Assembly (NCBI RefSeq): GCF_009600605.1
Contig: NZ_VWNA01000001.1
Span: 3,892,501-3,956,500 of the forward strand
Direction of reading: 5' to 3'
Length of the DNA: 64,000 nucleotides
Source of the DNA: Segnochrobactrum spirostomi
Lineage (GTDB): Bacteria; Pseudomonadota; Alphaproteobacteria; Rhizobiales; Segnochrobactraceae
The position numbers and the translations under genes are program-made. Shown piece by piece: positions 25,338-35,800 of the stretch; within the stretch, counting starts at the first letter, position 1; each line of letters begins with the position of its first letter. Below the pieces are notes generated by a model. The model searched no databases and was not told the origin of the DNA. It saw only the letters and a program-made list of their open reading frames with translations.

Positions 25338-26618
25338 ATGCTCGATATCCGCTGGATCCGCGACAATCAGGATGAGCTCGACCGCGCGCTCGCGAGCCGC
25401 GGCCAGGCGCCCCGCGCCGCCGATCTCGTCGCGCTCGACGAGCGCCGCCGCAAGCTCGTGTCCGAGTTGCAGACCCTCCAGGAGCGCCGCAACGCCGCCT
25501 CCAAGGAGATCGGTCAGGCCAAGGCCGCGAAGGACGAGGCCAAGGCCTCCGCGCTGATGGCCGAGGTGACGCTGCTCAAGGAGCGGCTGCCCCAGGACGA
25601 AGCCGCCGTGCGCGAGATCGAAGCCGAGCTCGACGGTGCGCTCGCCATGATCCCGAACGTGCCGCTCGCCGACGTGCCGTTCGGCCGCGACGAATCGGAC
25701 AATGTCGAGGTGCGCCGGGTCGGCGAGGTGCCGCACTTCGACTTCCCCGTTCTCCAGCATTTCGAGATCGGCGAAGCGCTCGGCATGATGGATTTCGAGG
25801 CGGCGGCGAAACTCGCCGGGGCCCGCTTCGTGGTGCTCAAGGGCGATCTCGCCCGGCTCGAGCGCGCGCTCGCCCAGTTCATGCTCGACCTCCACACCGG
25901 CGAGCACGGCTACACCGAGGTGGCGCCGCCGATCCTCGTCCGCGACGAGGTGATGTTCGGCACCGCGCAACTGCCGAAGTTCGCCGACGACCAGTTCCGC
26001 ACCATGGACGGCCGCTGGCTGATCCCGACCGCCGAGGTGCCGCTCACCAATCTGGTGCGCGAACAGATCCTCGACGACGAGGCGCTGCCGCTGCGCTTCA
26101 CCGCCTATACGCCGTGCTTCCGCCTCGAAGCCGGCGCCGCCGGCCGCGACACCCGCGGCATGCTGCGCCAGCACCAGTTCGGCAAGGTGGAGATGGTCTC
26201 GATCACCACGCCGGAGCAGTCGATCGAGGAGCACGAGCGCATGCTCGCCTGCGCCGAGACGGTTCTGAAGCGGCTCGGCTTGCCGTACCGCGTCATCACC
26301 CTGTGCACCGGCGACATGGGCTTCGCCTCGCAGAAGACCTACGACATCGAGGTCTGGGTGCCGGGGCAGAACACCTATCGCGAGATTTCGAGCTGCTCGG
26401 TCTGCGGCGATTTCCAGGCGCGGCGCATGAACGCGCGCACCCGCCCGGCCGGCGGCAAGTCGCCGCGTTATGTCCACACTTTGAACGGCTCGGGCATCGC
26501 CGTCGGCCGCGCGCTCATCGCCGTTCTCGAGAACTACCAGAACGCCGACGGGTCGGTCACCGTGCCGGACGCGCTCCGGCCTTATTTCGGCAACAAGGAC
26601 AGGATCGCGCGGGCCTGA
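25338..26618 (+). CDS. serS: Seryl-tRNA synthetase
   Basis: A class II synthetase of 426 residues that charges tRNA-Ser and tRNA-Sec-type acceptors. It has an N-terminal antiparallel coiled-coil arm (residues about 30-100, rich in E/K/A), then the catalytic domain with motif 2 ([20 protein letters not shown]) and motif 3 ([18 protein letters not shown]). TAEVPLTN is the usual substrate loop. It sits between tatC and surE, the order usual in Rhizobiales. Confidence 0.97.
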   Translation: MLDIRWIRDNQDELDRALASRGQAPRAADLVALDERRRKLVSELQTLQERRNAASKEIGQAKAAKDEAKASALMAEVTLLKERLPQDEAAVREIEAELDGALAMIPNVPLADVPFGRDESDNVEVRRVGEVPHFDFPVLQHFEIGEALGMMDFEAAAKLAGARFVVLKGDLARLERALAQFMLDLHTGEHGYTEVAPPILVRDEVMFGTAQLPKFADDQFRTMDGRWLIPTAEVPLTNLVREQILDDEALPLRFTAYTPCFRLEAGAAGRDTRGMLRQHQFGKVEMVSITTPEQSIEEHERMLACAETVLKRLGLPYRVITLCTGDMGFASQKTYDIEVWVPGQNTYREISSCSVCGDFQARRMNARTRPAGGKSPRYVHTLNGSGIAVGRALIAVLENYQNADGSVTVPDALRPYFGNKDRIARA

Positions 26619-26657
26619 GGCTTGCGACCCCGTTCGGCCCCGCTTGCGGAGATTTCC

Positions 26658-27422
26658 ATGCGCATCCTGCTGACCAACGATGACGGGATCAACGCCCCCG
26701 GCCTCGCGGCGCTGGAGCGCGTCGCCCACAAGCTCGCCGACGAAGTCTGGGTGGTGGCGCCGGAGACCGATCAATCCGGCAAGTCCCACTCGCTGACCCT
26801 GAGCGATCCGCTCCGGCTGCGGGCGCTCGGTGACCGGCGTTTCGCCGTCCACGGCACGCCGACCGATTGCGTCATCATGGGCATCCGCCACCTGATGCCC
26901 GAGCCGCCGGACCTCGTCCTCTCGGGCGTCAACCGCGGGCAGAACGTCGCCGACGACATCGGCTATTCGGGGACGGTCGCCGGTGCGATGGAGGGGACGC
27001 TGCTCGGCATCCGCTCGTTCGCGCTGTCGCAATCGTTCTCGGCCGAGACGCGCCACGATCCGAAGTTCGTGACGGCGGAGGCGCATGCTCCCGACCTGCT
27101 GACGCGGCTGCTCGAGCTCTCGCTGCCGCCGGACATCGTTCTCAACATCAATTTTCCCGACCGCCCGCCCGAGAAGGTCGAGGGGATCGAGATCACGTCC
27201 CAGGGCAAGCGCAATCAGGCCTTCGTCGACATCGACGAGCGCAGCGACGGCCGTGGTCTGCCCTATTATTGGATCGCCATGCGGCGTGAACGCTTCGAGG
27301 CGCCGCGCGGCACCGATCTGCGCGCGATGGCCGAGGGCCGCATCTCGGTGACGCCGCTGCGCCTCGACATGACCGCCCGCGATCTCGCCGATCGTCTCGC
27401 CGGGCATCTCGACCTCGTGTGA
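26658..27422 (+). CDS. surE: 5'/3'-nucleotidase SurE
   Basis: A 254-residue metal-dependent nucleoside monophosphatase of stationary-phase survival. The start MRILLTNDDGINAPGL carries the metal-binding Asp8-Asp9 pair. LSGVNRGQN supplies another metal residue, and SGTVAGAMEG is typical. The ATG at 26658 is chosen because this gives the exact family N-terminus; a start at 26622 would add unconserved residues. It is followed by pcm after 43 bases, the classic surE-pcm pair of protein and nucleotide repair functions. Confidence 0.96.
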   Translation: MRILLTNDDGINAPGLAALERVAHKLADEVWVVAPETDQSGKSHSLTLSDPLRLRALGDRRFAVHGTPTDCVIMGIRHLMPEPPDLVLSGVNRGQNVADDIGYSGTVAGAMEGTLLGIRSFALSQSFSAETRHDPKFVTAEAHAPDLLTRLLELSLPPDIVLNINFPDRPPEKVEGIEITSQGKRNQAFVDIDERSDGRGLPYYWIAMRRERFEAPRGTDLRAMAEGRISVTPLRLDMTARDLADRLAGHLDLV

Positions 27423-27465
27423 TAGGGTCGGGGCGAAGCCGGCGGATCGTGGGAAGCGGGTAGGG

Positions 27466-28131
27466 ATGGCCGAAGAAAACAGCGCCGACGAAACCCAGCG
27501 CATCGCGCTCGCGCACCTCATTCTGGAGCTTCGGCGCCGCGGGGTGCGGGACAAGCGAATCTATTCGGCGATCGAGCAGATCCCGCGCCGCCTCTTCGTG
27601 CCGGCACCCTACCGCAAGGACGCCTTCGAAGACCGGCCGTTGCCGATCGAATGCGGCCAGACCATCTCTGCGCCGTCCGTCGTCGCCATGATGACGGACG
27701 CGCTTGCAATCGAACCCGAGCATCGCGTCCTCGAGATCGGCACCGGCTCCGGCTATCAGACCGTGGTGCTGAGCCGGCTTTGCAAAGAGGTGTTCTCGGT
27801 CGAGCGCTATCACACGCTCGCCGCGCTCGCGGAAGAGCGCCTTGCGGTGCTGCGGGTGACGAATGTCAGCGTCAAGGTGGACGACGGCGCGAACGGCTGG
27901 TCGGAGAAGGCTCCGTTCGACCGCATTCTGCTGACCGCGTCGGCGCCGTCCGCCCCGCGTCCCCTGATCGACCAATTGCGCATCGGCGGCATCATGGTGA
28001 TGCCGATGGGGCCGCCGCTCGGCGTCCAGAAGCTGATGCGGATCGTGCGCACCCAGCGCGGCGTCGATTCGACCGCCCTTGCGGATGTCAGATTCGTGCC
28101 GATGGTACCGGGCGTTGCGACCAAGCTCTGA
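27466..28131 (+). CDS. pcm: Protein-L-isoaspartate O-methyltransferase
   Basis: A 221-residue SAM-dependent methyltransferase that starts repair of isoaspartyl residues in aged proteins. Family features are RRLFVPAPYRKDAFEDRPLP, GQTISAPSVVAMM and the SAM loop VLEIGTGSGYQTVVLSRL, followed by the acidic SVERY. The downstream PFDRILLTASAPSAP and GGIMVMPMG complete the fold. It lies directly downstream of surE. Confidence 0.95.
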   Translation: MAEENSADETQRIALAHLILELRRRGVRDKRIYSAIEQIPRRLFVPAPYRKDAFEDRPLPIECGQTISAPSVVAMMTDALAIEPEHRVLEIGTGSGYQTVVLSRLCKEVFSVERYHTLAALAEERLAVLRVTNVSVKVDDGANGWSEKAPFDRILLTASAPSAPRPLIDQLRIGGIMVMPMGPPLGVQKLMRIVRTQRGVDSTALADVRFVPMVPGVATKL

Positions 28132-28284
28132 GCGTCGGGCCACGTCTCGAGCGGCCGATGCCTCCTTCCGGCCCCGGGATCGGCCTGGGAATGGCCTGAA
28201 TCTTGGGCGTTTTCGGCCGAATTAAACCTTCATAAACGCTGTTGGCGTCTACTCGTCGGCACGGGTAGCGAGCGAGTGAGGGCG

Positions 28285-29658
28285 ATGCTTAAGGCGAAGA
28301 TCATCACGCCAGGCGGGACATTGCGGGTTGCAGGTCTCCTCGTTCTGGCCGCCTCTGCGGCGGGTTGCAGCGACATCTCTCGGTTCAGCGAGGGACCGAT
28401 CTTCACCGCCTCGACGCCGAACCAGCAGGCGGTGATGGGCAGTCAGGACATGGCGATGGCGACACCGCTCCAGTCCTCGCCGGCGGGATCGGTTTCGTCC
28501 TCGAGCCTGCCGCCGCCGTCCGGCGCGGGTGCCGCTCCGGTGCAGACCGCCTCTCTCGCCGCAACCGGCGCGGCCGTCACCTACAAGAACTGGTCCACCG
28601 TCAACGGCACCACGATCACCGCGCAGCCCGGCGATACCGCGGCGTCGCTGTCGAATCGCTACGGCGTTCCGGCCGATGCGATTGTCGCCGTGAACCGCCT
28701 CGGCGGTCCGACCGTCCCGCTCGCCGGCCGCCAGATCGTGATCCCGGCTTATTTCACCGGCGCCGCGCCCCAGGTTGCGGCTGCGCCCGCGGTTGCACAG
28801 CCTGTCGCGACGGCCGGGCTCACCGCAGGCACTCACACCGTGACGCCCGGCGAGACGCTCTATTCGATCGCCCGCAAGTACCATGTTGCGCCCTCTGCGA
28901 TCGCCCAGGCGAACGGCCTTGCGCCGAACACCGAGATCAAGATCGGCGCCACGCTGCGCATCCCGGGTGCGTCGGCGGCCGGCACCCAGGTCGCCTCGGT
29001 CGCCCCGACCGCCGTGCAGCCGATCGGCGCGCCCCCGACCACGCTCAACGATCAGGCGACGAAGATCAGCGAGCCGCCGATTCCCCCGGCCGACCCGAAT
29101 GCCGCGGCGGCGACCACGCCCGCTGCGCCGGGTGTGCCGGCCGCTCCCGCCGATGCCGCGGGCGCCTCCACGCAGGTTGCGTCGCTGCCGGCCGCGGCCG
29201 GTGCCGGCGGCAAGGTGGCGAGCGACGCCGCGAAGGCCGATTCGGCGGCCGGTGCGCAGGCTGACGAGGATCAGGGCGGCTCCGGCTTCCGCTGGCCGGT
29301 GCGCGGCCGCATCGTCGCTGGTTTCGGCAAGAAGCCGAACGGCGAGCAGAACGACGGCATCAACATCGCCGTGCCGGAAGGCACTCCCGTCAAGGCGGCC
29401 GAGGCCGGCGTCGTCATCTATGCCGGCAACGAGTTGACCGGCTTCGGCAATCTCGTGCTGATCCGCCACGAGGGCGGCTGGGTCACCGCCTACGCCCACA
29501 ACAAGGATCTCCTGGTGAAGCGCGGCGAGCAGGTGCGCCGCGGTCAGGTGATCGCCAATGCCGGCGCCACCGGGACCGTGTCCCAGCCGCAGGTTCACTT
29601 CGAGCTGCGCAAGGGCTCGCAGCCGGTCGATCCGCTGCCGCATCTCTCCGGCGCCTGA
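28285..29658 (+). CDS. LysM and LytM/M23-domain lipoprotein, NlpD-like
   Basis: A 457-residue envelope lipoprotein. The signal ends in LAASAAGC with the lipidation Cys28. Two LysM modules follow (around residues 111-155 and 188-232; ITAQPGDTAASLSNRYGV and TVTPGETLYSIARKYHV), then a Pro/Ala-rich linker and a C-terminal LytM domain (from about 333). The first zinc motif, normally HxGID, reads NDGIN, as in the degenerate NlpD/EnvC group (E. coli NlpD has N and no catalysis), so it probably activates an amidase rather than cutting peptidoglycan. The ATG at 28285 is preferred over GTG 28276 because GAGGG lies just upstream. surE-pcm-nlpD is the classical order. Confidence 0.9.
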   Translation: MLKAKIITPGGTLRVAGLLVLAASAAGCSDISRFSEGPIFTASTPNQQAVMGSQDMAMATPLQSSPAGSVSSSSLPPPSGAGAAPVQTASLAATGAAVTYKNWSTVNGTTITAQPGDTAASLSNRYGVPADAIVAVNRLGGPTVPLAGRQIVIPAYFTGAAPQVAAAPAVAQPVATAGLTAGTHTVTPGETLYSIARKYHVAPSAIAQANGLAPNTEIKIGATLRIPGASAAGTQVASVAPTAVQPIGAPPTTLNDQATKISEPPIPPADPNAAAATTPAAPGVPAAPADAAGASTQVASLPAAAGAGGKVASDAAKADSAAGAQADEDQGGSGFRWPVRGRIVAGFGKKPNGEQNDGINIAVPEGTPVKAAEAGVVIYAGNELTGFGNLVLIRHEGGWVTAYAHNKDLLVKRGEQVRRGQVIANAGATGTVSQPQVHFELRKGSQPVDPLPHLSGA

Positions 29659-29719
29659 GCGCGGGTAGGCTTCGAAAGCGCAGGCCGCATTCGAAGGCAC
29701 CGGTGCACGTCTGAAATGA

Positions 29720-29753
29720 AAAAGGCCCCGCCGAGCGATCGGCGGGGCCTTTT
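29720..29753. terminator. Bidirectional intrinsic terminator
   Basis: AAAAGGCCCCGCCGA-gcga-TCGGCGGGGCCTTTT is a perfect 15-base stem with a 4-base loop and A/T runs at both ends. It lies 61 bases after the NlpD-like gene and 77 bases beyond the end of the converging giant gene, so it can serve both strands. Confidence 0.9.
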
Positions 29754-29792
29754 GATTCGGGAGTTGAGCGGTGCGCTCTCGCTCGGGCCGAC

Positions 29793-29819
29793 CGGCCCTC
29801 CGCCTGGGCGGGAGGGCCG
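29793..29819 (-). terminator. Imperfect GC-rich hairpin after the giant gene
   Basis: GGCCCTCCGCC pairs with GGCGGGAGGGCC with a single bulged base, about 12 bases past the stop of the minus-strand giant gene. It may be a 3'-end hairpin in front of the stronger terminator further on. Confidence 0.4.
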
Positions 29820-29830
29820 CTCAGTCCGCC

Positions 29831-32800
29831 TCAGTTGAGGCGGTTGCTGGCGTGGGCGAGCACCGTATAGATCTTGCCGGTTTCCGAGGCGAGGTAGGCC
29901 TGTCCGCGGACACCGTCGCGATCGTTCGGCTCGATGTCCGAGAGCAGCCGCTCGAACTCGTCGACATAGCGGTCGACCGCCGTCCGGAACCCTTCATCGC
30001 GCTGATATTTCCGGCGGATCTGATCGAACGTCTGCTGACCCTTCAGCGTGTAGAGCCGGCGGGTGAAGACGTTGCGCTCGCCGCGGCGATGACGCTGCCA
30101 GAGATCGGCATAGGCTTCCTCGTCGATGGCACGCGAGATCTCCGTCGCGAGCTGCTCGAGCGATTGGCTGCGCTCGATGACGGGGCTCATCACCGGGGCT
30201 TCCGGCTCCGACGCCTCGTCGTCCTCGATCTCGACCGTCTCCTCCTCGTGCGAGGCGCGGCGGAGCAGGTCGCTCAGCCAGCCCCGCGTCGCGCTGCCGG
30301 CGGCCGGCGGCTGGGGCGCCGGCGCGGGGCGGCTGCGGGCGGCCCCGTTCACGGCGTCCTCGCGCGGCGGCTCGCCGTAGGCGGCGGGCGCCGGGGTCGG
30401 AGCCGGACGGGGCGGCTGCGGACGCTCGACGCGCTCCGGAACCGGCGCACGGGCCTGGGTCGGGGCGGGGGCGGGGCGGGGGCCTGCGGCTGGGCGGCAG
30501 GGGTACGCGGCCGCTCGGCGACGGCGACGCCGCCGGAAGCCGGGATGCCCGCGCCACCGGCGCCGAGCGAGGCCGAGTGGCGGCTCACGATGGCCGACAG
30601 CTCGTCGAGGGCCTGAAGCTGCTCGGAGACGACGCGACGCATCTGGTTGGCGTTGCGTTGGGTCTCCTGGGGCAGCTCGAACAGGCCGCGCTGCAGTTCG
30701 CCGCGCGTCACCTCGAGCTCCTCGCGCATGCTCGCCGCGGCGCCCGACATGTCATTCGAGAGCTGGGCGAAGCGGGTGGTGAGCTCGCCGACGGCGCGCT
30801 GGACCTCTTCGCTGATCGCCGCATGGACGCGGCGGATCGTTTCGCGCGAGCGCTCACCCTCGCGGTCCGCGACGCTCTGCAACTCGCCGAGGCCCGAGGT
30901 CAGCGCCTCGGTCGCGGCCTCGGCCGTGCCGGCAAGTGCGCCGGTCACCGCGTCGGCCTGGGCGGCGAGGGTGCTCGCGACGCGCTGCGCCTTTTCCTCG
31001 GCGGTGGCGATCGCGCGCTCGGCCTGGCTGGTGAAGGCGCGCATCAGCGACTCGAGGGCCTCGGCCTTGGCGGTGAGGTCCTGGGTCAGGCCTTCGAGGG
31101 CCGCGCGGCGCTCTTCGACCGCGCCGTCCGACGAGCGGGTGATCTCGGCGAAGCGGTTGGTGACCTCGTCGAGGCCGAGCGCCTGCGCTTCCACATGACT
31201 GGCGATCGTCGACAGCTCCTTGAGGGCGCCGCTGACGATCTCGCGCAGCGCATAGGTCTGCGCGCCGATCTGCCGCGAGGACTGGGTCGTCTCTTCGCCG
31301 GCGCGCTCGATGACGGCGCGCAGGGTTTCGCTGTGGCTCGCGACCGCGTTGCCGATCGCGTCGAGCTCGCCGCCCGTGGCGCGGGCAATCGCGGCGAAGT
31401 CCGACGTGGTCGTCTGCAGCCGCTCGAGGATGCCGGCGACGTCCTGATGGACCTGCTGGCTCGCGGCCGCCGCAGCGGCGACGGCGTTGCGGCTCTCCGC
31501 GGCGATGGTGCGGGACATCTCCGTGCTCTCGGCACGGATGGTCTCGACGAGTTGGACGCCTTCCTCGCGCAGCAGGCGTTCCAGGGTCGCGCGGGTTTCG
31601 CCGAGGGTCGCCGAGATGCGGTTGGCCTGGCCCGAGACGGCGGCGACGAAGGCGTTGCCGTCGGTGTCGAGCAGGTTGGCGATCTCCGTCGTCCGGTTGG
31701 AGAGGAGCGCGTCGACGGTGGCGGTGGCTTCCGCCATCGCCTCTGCGGTGCGCGCCACGGCGCCTTCGAGGGCCATGCGCGAGCGGTTGCCCTCCTGGCC
31801 GAGCAGCCGTTCCAGCGAGCCACGGGCTTCGTCGAGGGTCGCGGCGATGCGGTCGGCGTGTCCGGCGATGGTGGTCACCAGCACGTTGGCGTCGCTGTCG
31901 AGCAGGTTCGCGAGCTCGTTGGTGCGGTTGGAGAGGATCGCATCGACGGTCCGCGCTGCGCTGCCGAGGGTCTCGGTCGCGTTGGCGACGGCGCTCTCGA
32001 TCACCGCCCGCGAGCGGGTCTCCTCTTCGCCGAGCAGGCGCTCCAGGCTCGTCCGGGTCTCGGCTAGAACGTTCGAGAGGCGGTTCGCCTGTTCGGTAAC
32101 GGACGCGACGAAGAGGCCCGCGTCGGCGTTGAGGACGCTCGCCAGCGCCTCGGTGCGGCTCGACAGCATGGTATCGATCGCGCCGGTGGCTCCGTTGATC
32201 GCCTCGGTCGCCGCGCCGACGGCACGCTCGATGGACAGGCGCGACCGGGTGCCTTCCTCGCCGAGCAGCCGCTCCAGACCGGCGCGGGCCTCGCGCAGGC
32301 CGGCGGAGATGCGGTCGGCGTGGCCGGCGACGGCGGCGACGAACGCGTTCGCGTCGGCGTCGAGGAGGCCGGCGATCTCGTTCGAGCGGGCCGTGAGCAG
32401 GGCGTCGAGCGAACCGCCGGCGTTCGACAGGGTCGCGGCGGCGCCGGCCGCGGCGCTCTCGATGAGCGTGCGGGCGCGCTCGCCTTCTTCGCCGAGCACG
32501 TGCTCGAGCGCGGCACGGGTCTCGCGCAGGTTGGCGGAGATCGTCTCGGCGTGGCCGGCGACGGTCGTCACCAGGGCGTTGGCGTCGGCGTCGAGCAGCG
32601 TCGCGATCTCGCTCGTCCGCTTGGCGAGGACGGTGTCGATCGCCCCGGTGGCGTCGCCGAGGGTCTCTGCGGCCCCGGCCGCGGCCGTCTGGATCGTCGT
32701 CCGCGAGCGCTCGCTCTCCTCGGCGAGGAGCCGGGTCGCCTCGCGTGCCTCGTGGGTGACGGCGGTGCGGGTCCGCTCGCTCTCGCTGGCGAGGGCCTGC

Positions 32801-35800
32801 ATCGTCTCGCCGATCGCCGTCACCAGCGAGCGGCGGGTCTCCTCGGCGCGGCCCGAGAGCGTGCCGAGCATCGTCTTCAAGGTGGTGTCGAGCATCGCAC
32901 GGGCGCGCTCGGCCTCGGCGGACAGGCCGCCCGTGATCTCGGTGATCGCGTGGCCGAGCTCCGCACGGGCCCGGGTGCTTTCGGTCGAGACGAGACCGGC
33001 GAGCTCCGCGAGCAGGGCGGCGACGGTGTCGCGGGCACGATCCGATTCGCTGCCGATGAGGTTCGCGGCCTCGCCGATACGGCGCGCGATCTCGTCGTTC
33101 TGGGCCGCCGCGCGGGCGTCGAACTCGGCCAGGGCCTGCTCGGCCTTGGCGAGGAGGGAGGTGCTCGCAGTGTCGAGCGCCGCCTCGATCGTGGTCGCGA
33201 TGTTGGCCTGCTCGGCCGCGGCCGCCTGGGCGAACTCGCGGGTGCGGGCGATCAGGGTGCCGCTCAGCTCGTCGATGCGGCGCTGGAGCACGTCCGCCAC
33301 CATGGCGGTGCGCTTGTCCATCACCTCGGCGATCTCGTCGGTGCGGCTGATGACGAGGGTGTTGGCTGCTTCGATGCGGTCGTTGACGGCCTGCTCGAAC
33401 GCCTCGGTGTGCGACAGGATCGCCGTGCTGATGGCGTTCGAGTTGGTGCCGAGCACCGTCTCGATGCGATCCACACCGCCGTCGATGACGCCGGTGAGCG
33501 CCGAGGTGTGCTGCCCGATCGCCTGCTCGAAGCTCCGCGAGCGGGCCTCGATGGTGCCGGCGACGGAGGCGGCGCGGGTGTCGAGCGCGCTCTCGATGCG
33601 GCCGACGGACCCTTCCACGGCGTTCGCGAGGAGGTCGGTGCGAGCGCCGACCGCGGCTTCGAAGGCGGCGGCGCGGCTGTCGAGCGACACGTCGAGGGCC
33701 GCGGTCTTCTCGTCGAACAGGCCTTCCAGACGGCGAACCGTCCCGTCGAGCGTGCTGGCGATCGAGTCGGTCCGGCCTCCGAGCGCGAGTTCGAGCGTCG
33801 CGGTGCGAACGTCGAGCGAGGTGGCGAGCGTCGTCGCCTGCTCGTCGAGCACGCCGGAGATGCGCTGGACGGTGCCTTCCACGGCGCCGGCGAGAGCATC
33901 GGCACGAGCGCCGACGAGGACTTCGAGCGTCGTCGCCCGGCTCTCGAGGGCGGCTTCCAGCGTCGCGGTCTTGTCTTCGAGGACCGCCTCGATGCGCCGG
34001 ACGGTGCCGTCCACGGCGCCGGCGAGGGCGTCGGCACGCCCGCCGACGGCGACGTCGAGCGTCGCGGTCCGGTCGTCGAGGGTCGCGGCGAGCACGGCCG
34101 TCTTGTCGTCGAGGACAGCGGCGATGGTCCGGGCCGTGCCTTCGACGGCGCCGGCGAGGGCATCGGCGCGGGAGCCGACGAGGACTTCGAGCGTCGTTGC
34201 CCGGCTCTCGAGGGCGGCTTCCAGGGTCGCGGTCTTGTCTTCGAGCACCGTCTCGATGCGTTGGACGGTGCCGTCCACGGCGCCGGCGAGGGCATCGGCC
34301 CGGGCTCCGACGACGACTTCGAGTGTGGTGGCCCGGCTGTCGAGGGCGGCTTCGAGCGCCGCTGTCTTGTCGTCGAGCACGGCGGCGACGCGCTGGGCGG
34401 TGCCGTCCACCGCGCCGGCGAGGGCATCGGCCCGAGCTCCGACGACGACTTCGAGCGTGGCGGCCCGGCTGTCGAGGGCGGCTTCGAGGGCCGCCGTCTT
34501 GTCGTCGAGCACGGCGGCGACGCGCTGGGCGGTGCCTTCCACCGCACTGGCGAGGGCGTCGGCGCGGGCGCCGACGGCGACGTCGATCGCGACGGCGCGG
34601 CTGTCGAGCGCCTCGGTGAAGGCCGCCGTCTTGTCGTCGAGGACGGCGGCGATGCGCCGAGCGGAGCCTTCCACAGCGCCGGCGAGGGCGTCGGCACGGG
34701 CGCCGACGACGACCTCGATCGCGGTGGCGCGGCTCTCGAGCACGGCGTCGAGGGCCGTGGTCTTCTCGTCGAGCACCGAGCCGAGGCGCAGCGCAGTGCC
34801 TTCCACGGCGCCGGCGAGCGCGTCGGCGCGGGCGCCGACCATGAGCTCCAGGGTCGCGGTGCGGCTGTCGAGCGAAGAACCGAGGGCTTCGGTCTTCTCC
34901 TCAAGGATCTGCTCGATGCGCTGTGCCGTGCCGTCGACCGTCTCGGCAAGCGTTGTGGCACGGCCGACGAGGGCGGCCTCGAGGGCCTCCGTCTGAGCCA
35001 CAATGGCGCTGCTGACGGTCGCCGCCTTTTCGTCGAGCACGCGCTCGATCCGCTCGACGCTGCCATCGAGGGTGCCGGCGAGCATGTCGGCGCGGCTGTT
35101 GATGGCGTTCTCGAAGGCCTCGGCGTGGACCAGGATGGTCGTGCCGATCGCGTCCGCCTTCTCGTCGAAGGCGCGCTCGACCCGGTTGACGTTCACGTCG
35201 ACCGCCTTCGCGAGGATTTCGGCGCGCTCGGCGAAGGTGCGATCGAACGTTTCGGTGTGGGAGCGCAGGGCGCCGTCGATGGCGGTGGTCTTCTCTTCCA
35301 GTGCACGCTCGACGCGCTCGGCACCGGTCGCGACCGTGGTGGCGAGGGCATCGGCCCGCTCGCCGAAGGAGCGCTCGAAGGCCTCCGTGTGGGCGACGAG
35401 CGACGTGCCGAGCGTCGAGACCTTGCCGTCGAGGGTTTGCTCGATGCGGACGAAGCCGCTCTCGATGGCTGCGTTGAGGGCGTTGGTCTTCTCGGTGACG
35501 GTCTGCTCGAACGTGTCGGAATGCACGGCGATCACCGTGCCGATGCGATCGGCCTGGCCGTCCAGCGCGCCCTCGAGGCGCAGGGCGCCGGTCTCGAGGG
35601 TGCTCGCGAGCGATGCAGTGCGCTCGGCCACGGCATATTCGAATGCCTCGGCCTGGGCGGCGATCGAGGTGCCGAGCGTGTTGGTGTGGTCGGCGAGCGA
35701 GATCTCGATGCGGGCGAGGCCCGTGCGCAGGGTGCCGTTGAGAGCGTCGGTGCGCTCGGTCAGCGTCTGCTCGAGCGCCACCGTGCGGGAGGCGAGGGTG

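Noticed and set aside
33270-35775. Regular DNA repeats that might be taken for a CRISPR array or satellite
   Set aside because: Units are 132 bases, contiguous without unique spacers, and translate in frame as a coiled-coil; no cas genes are near.
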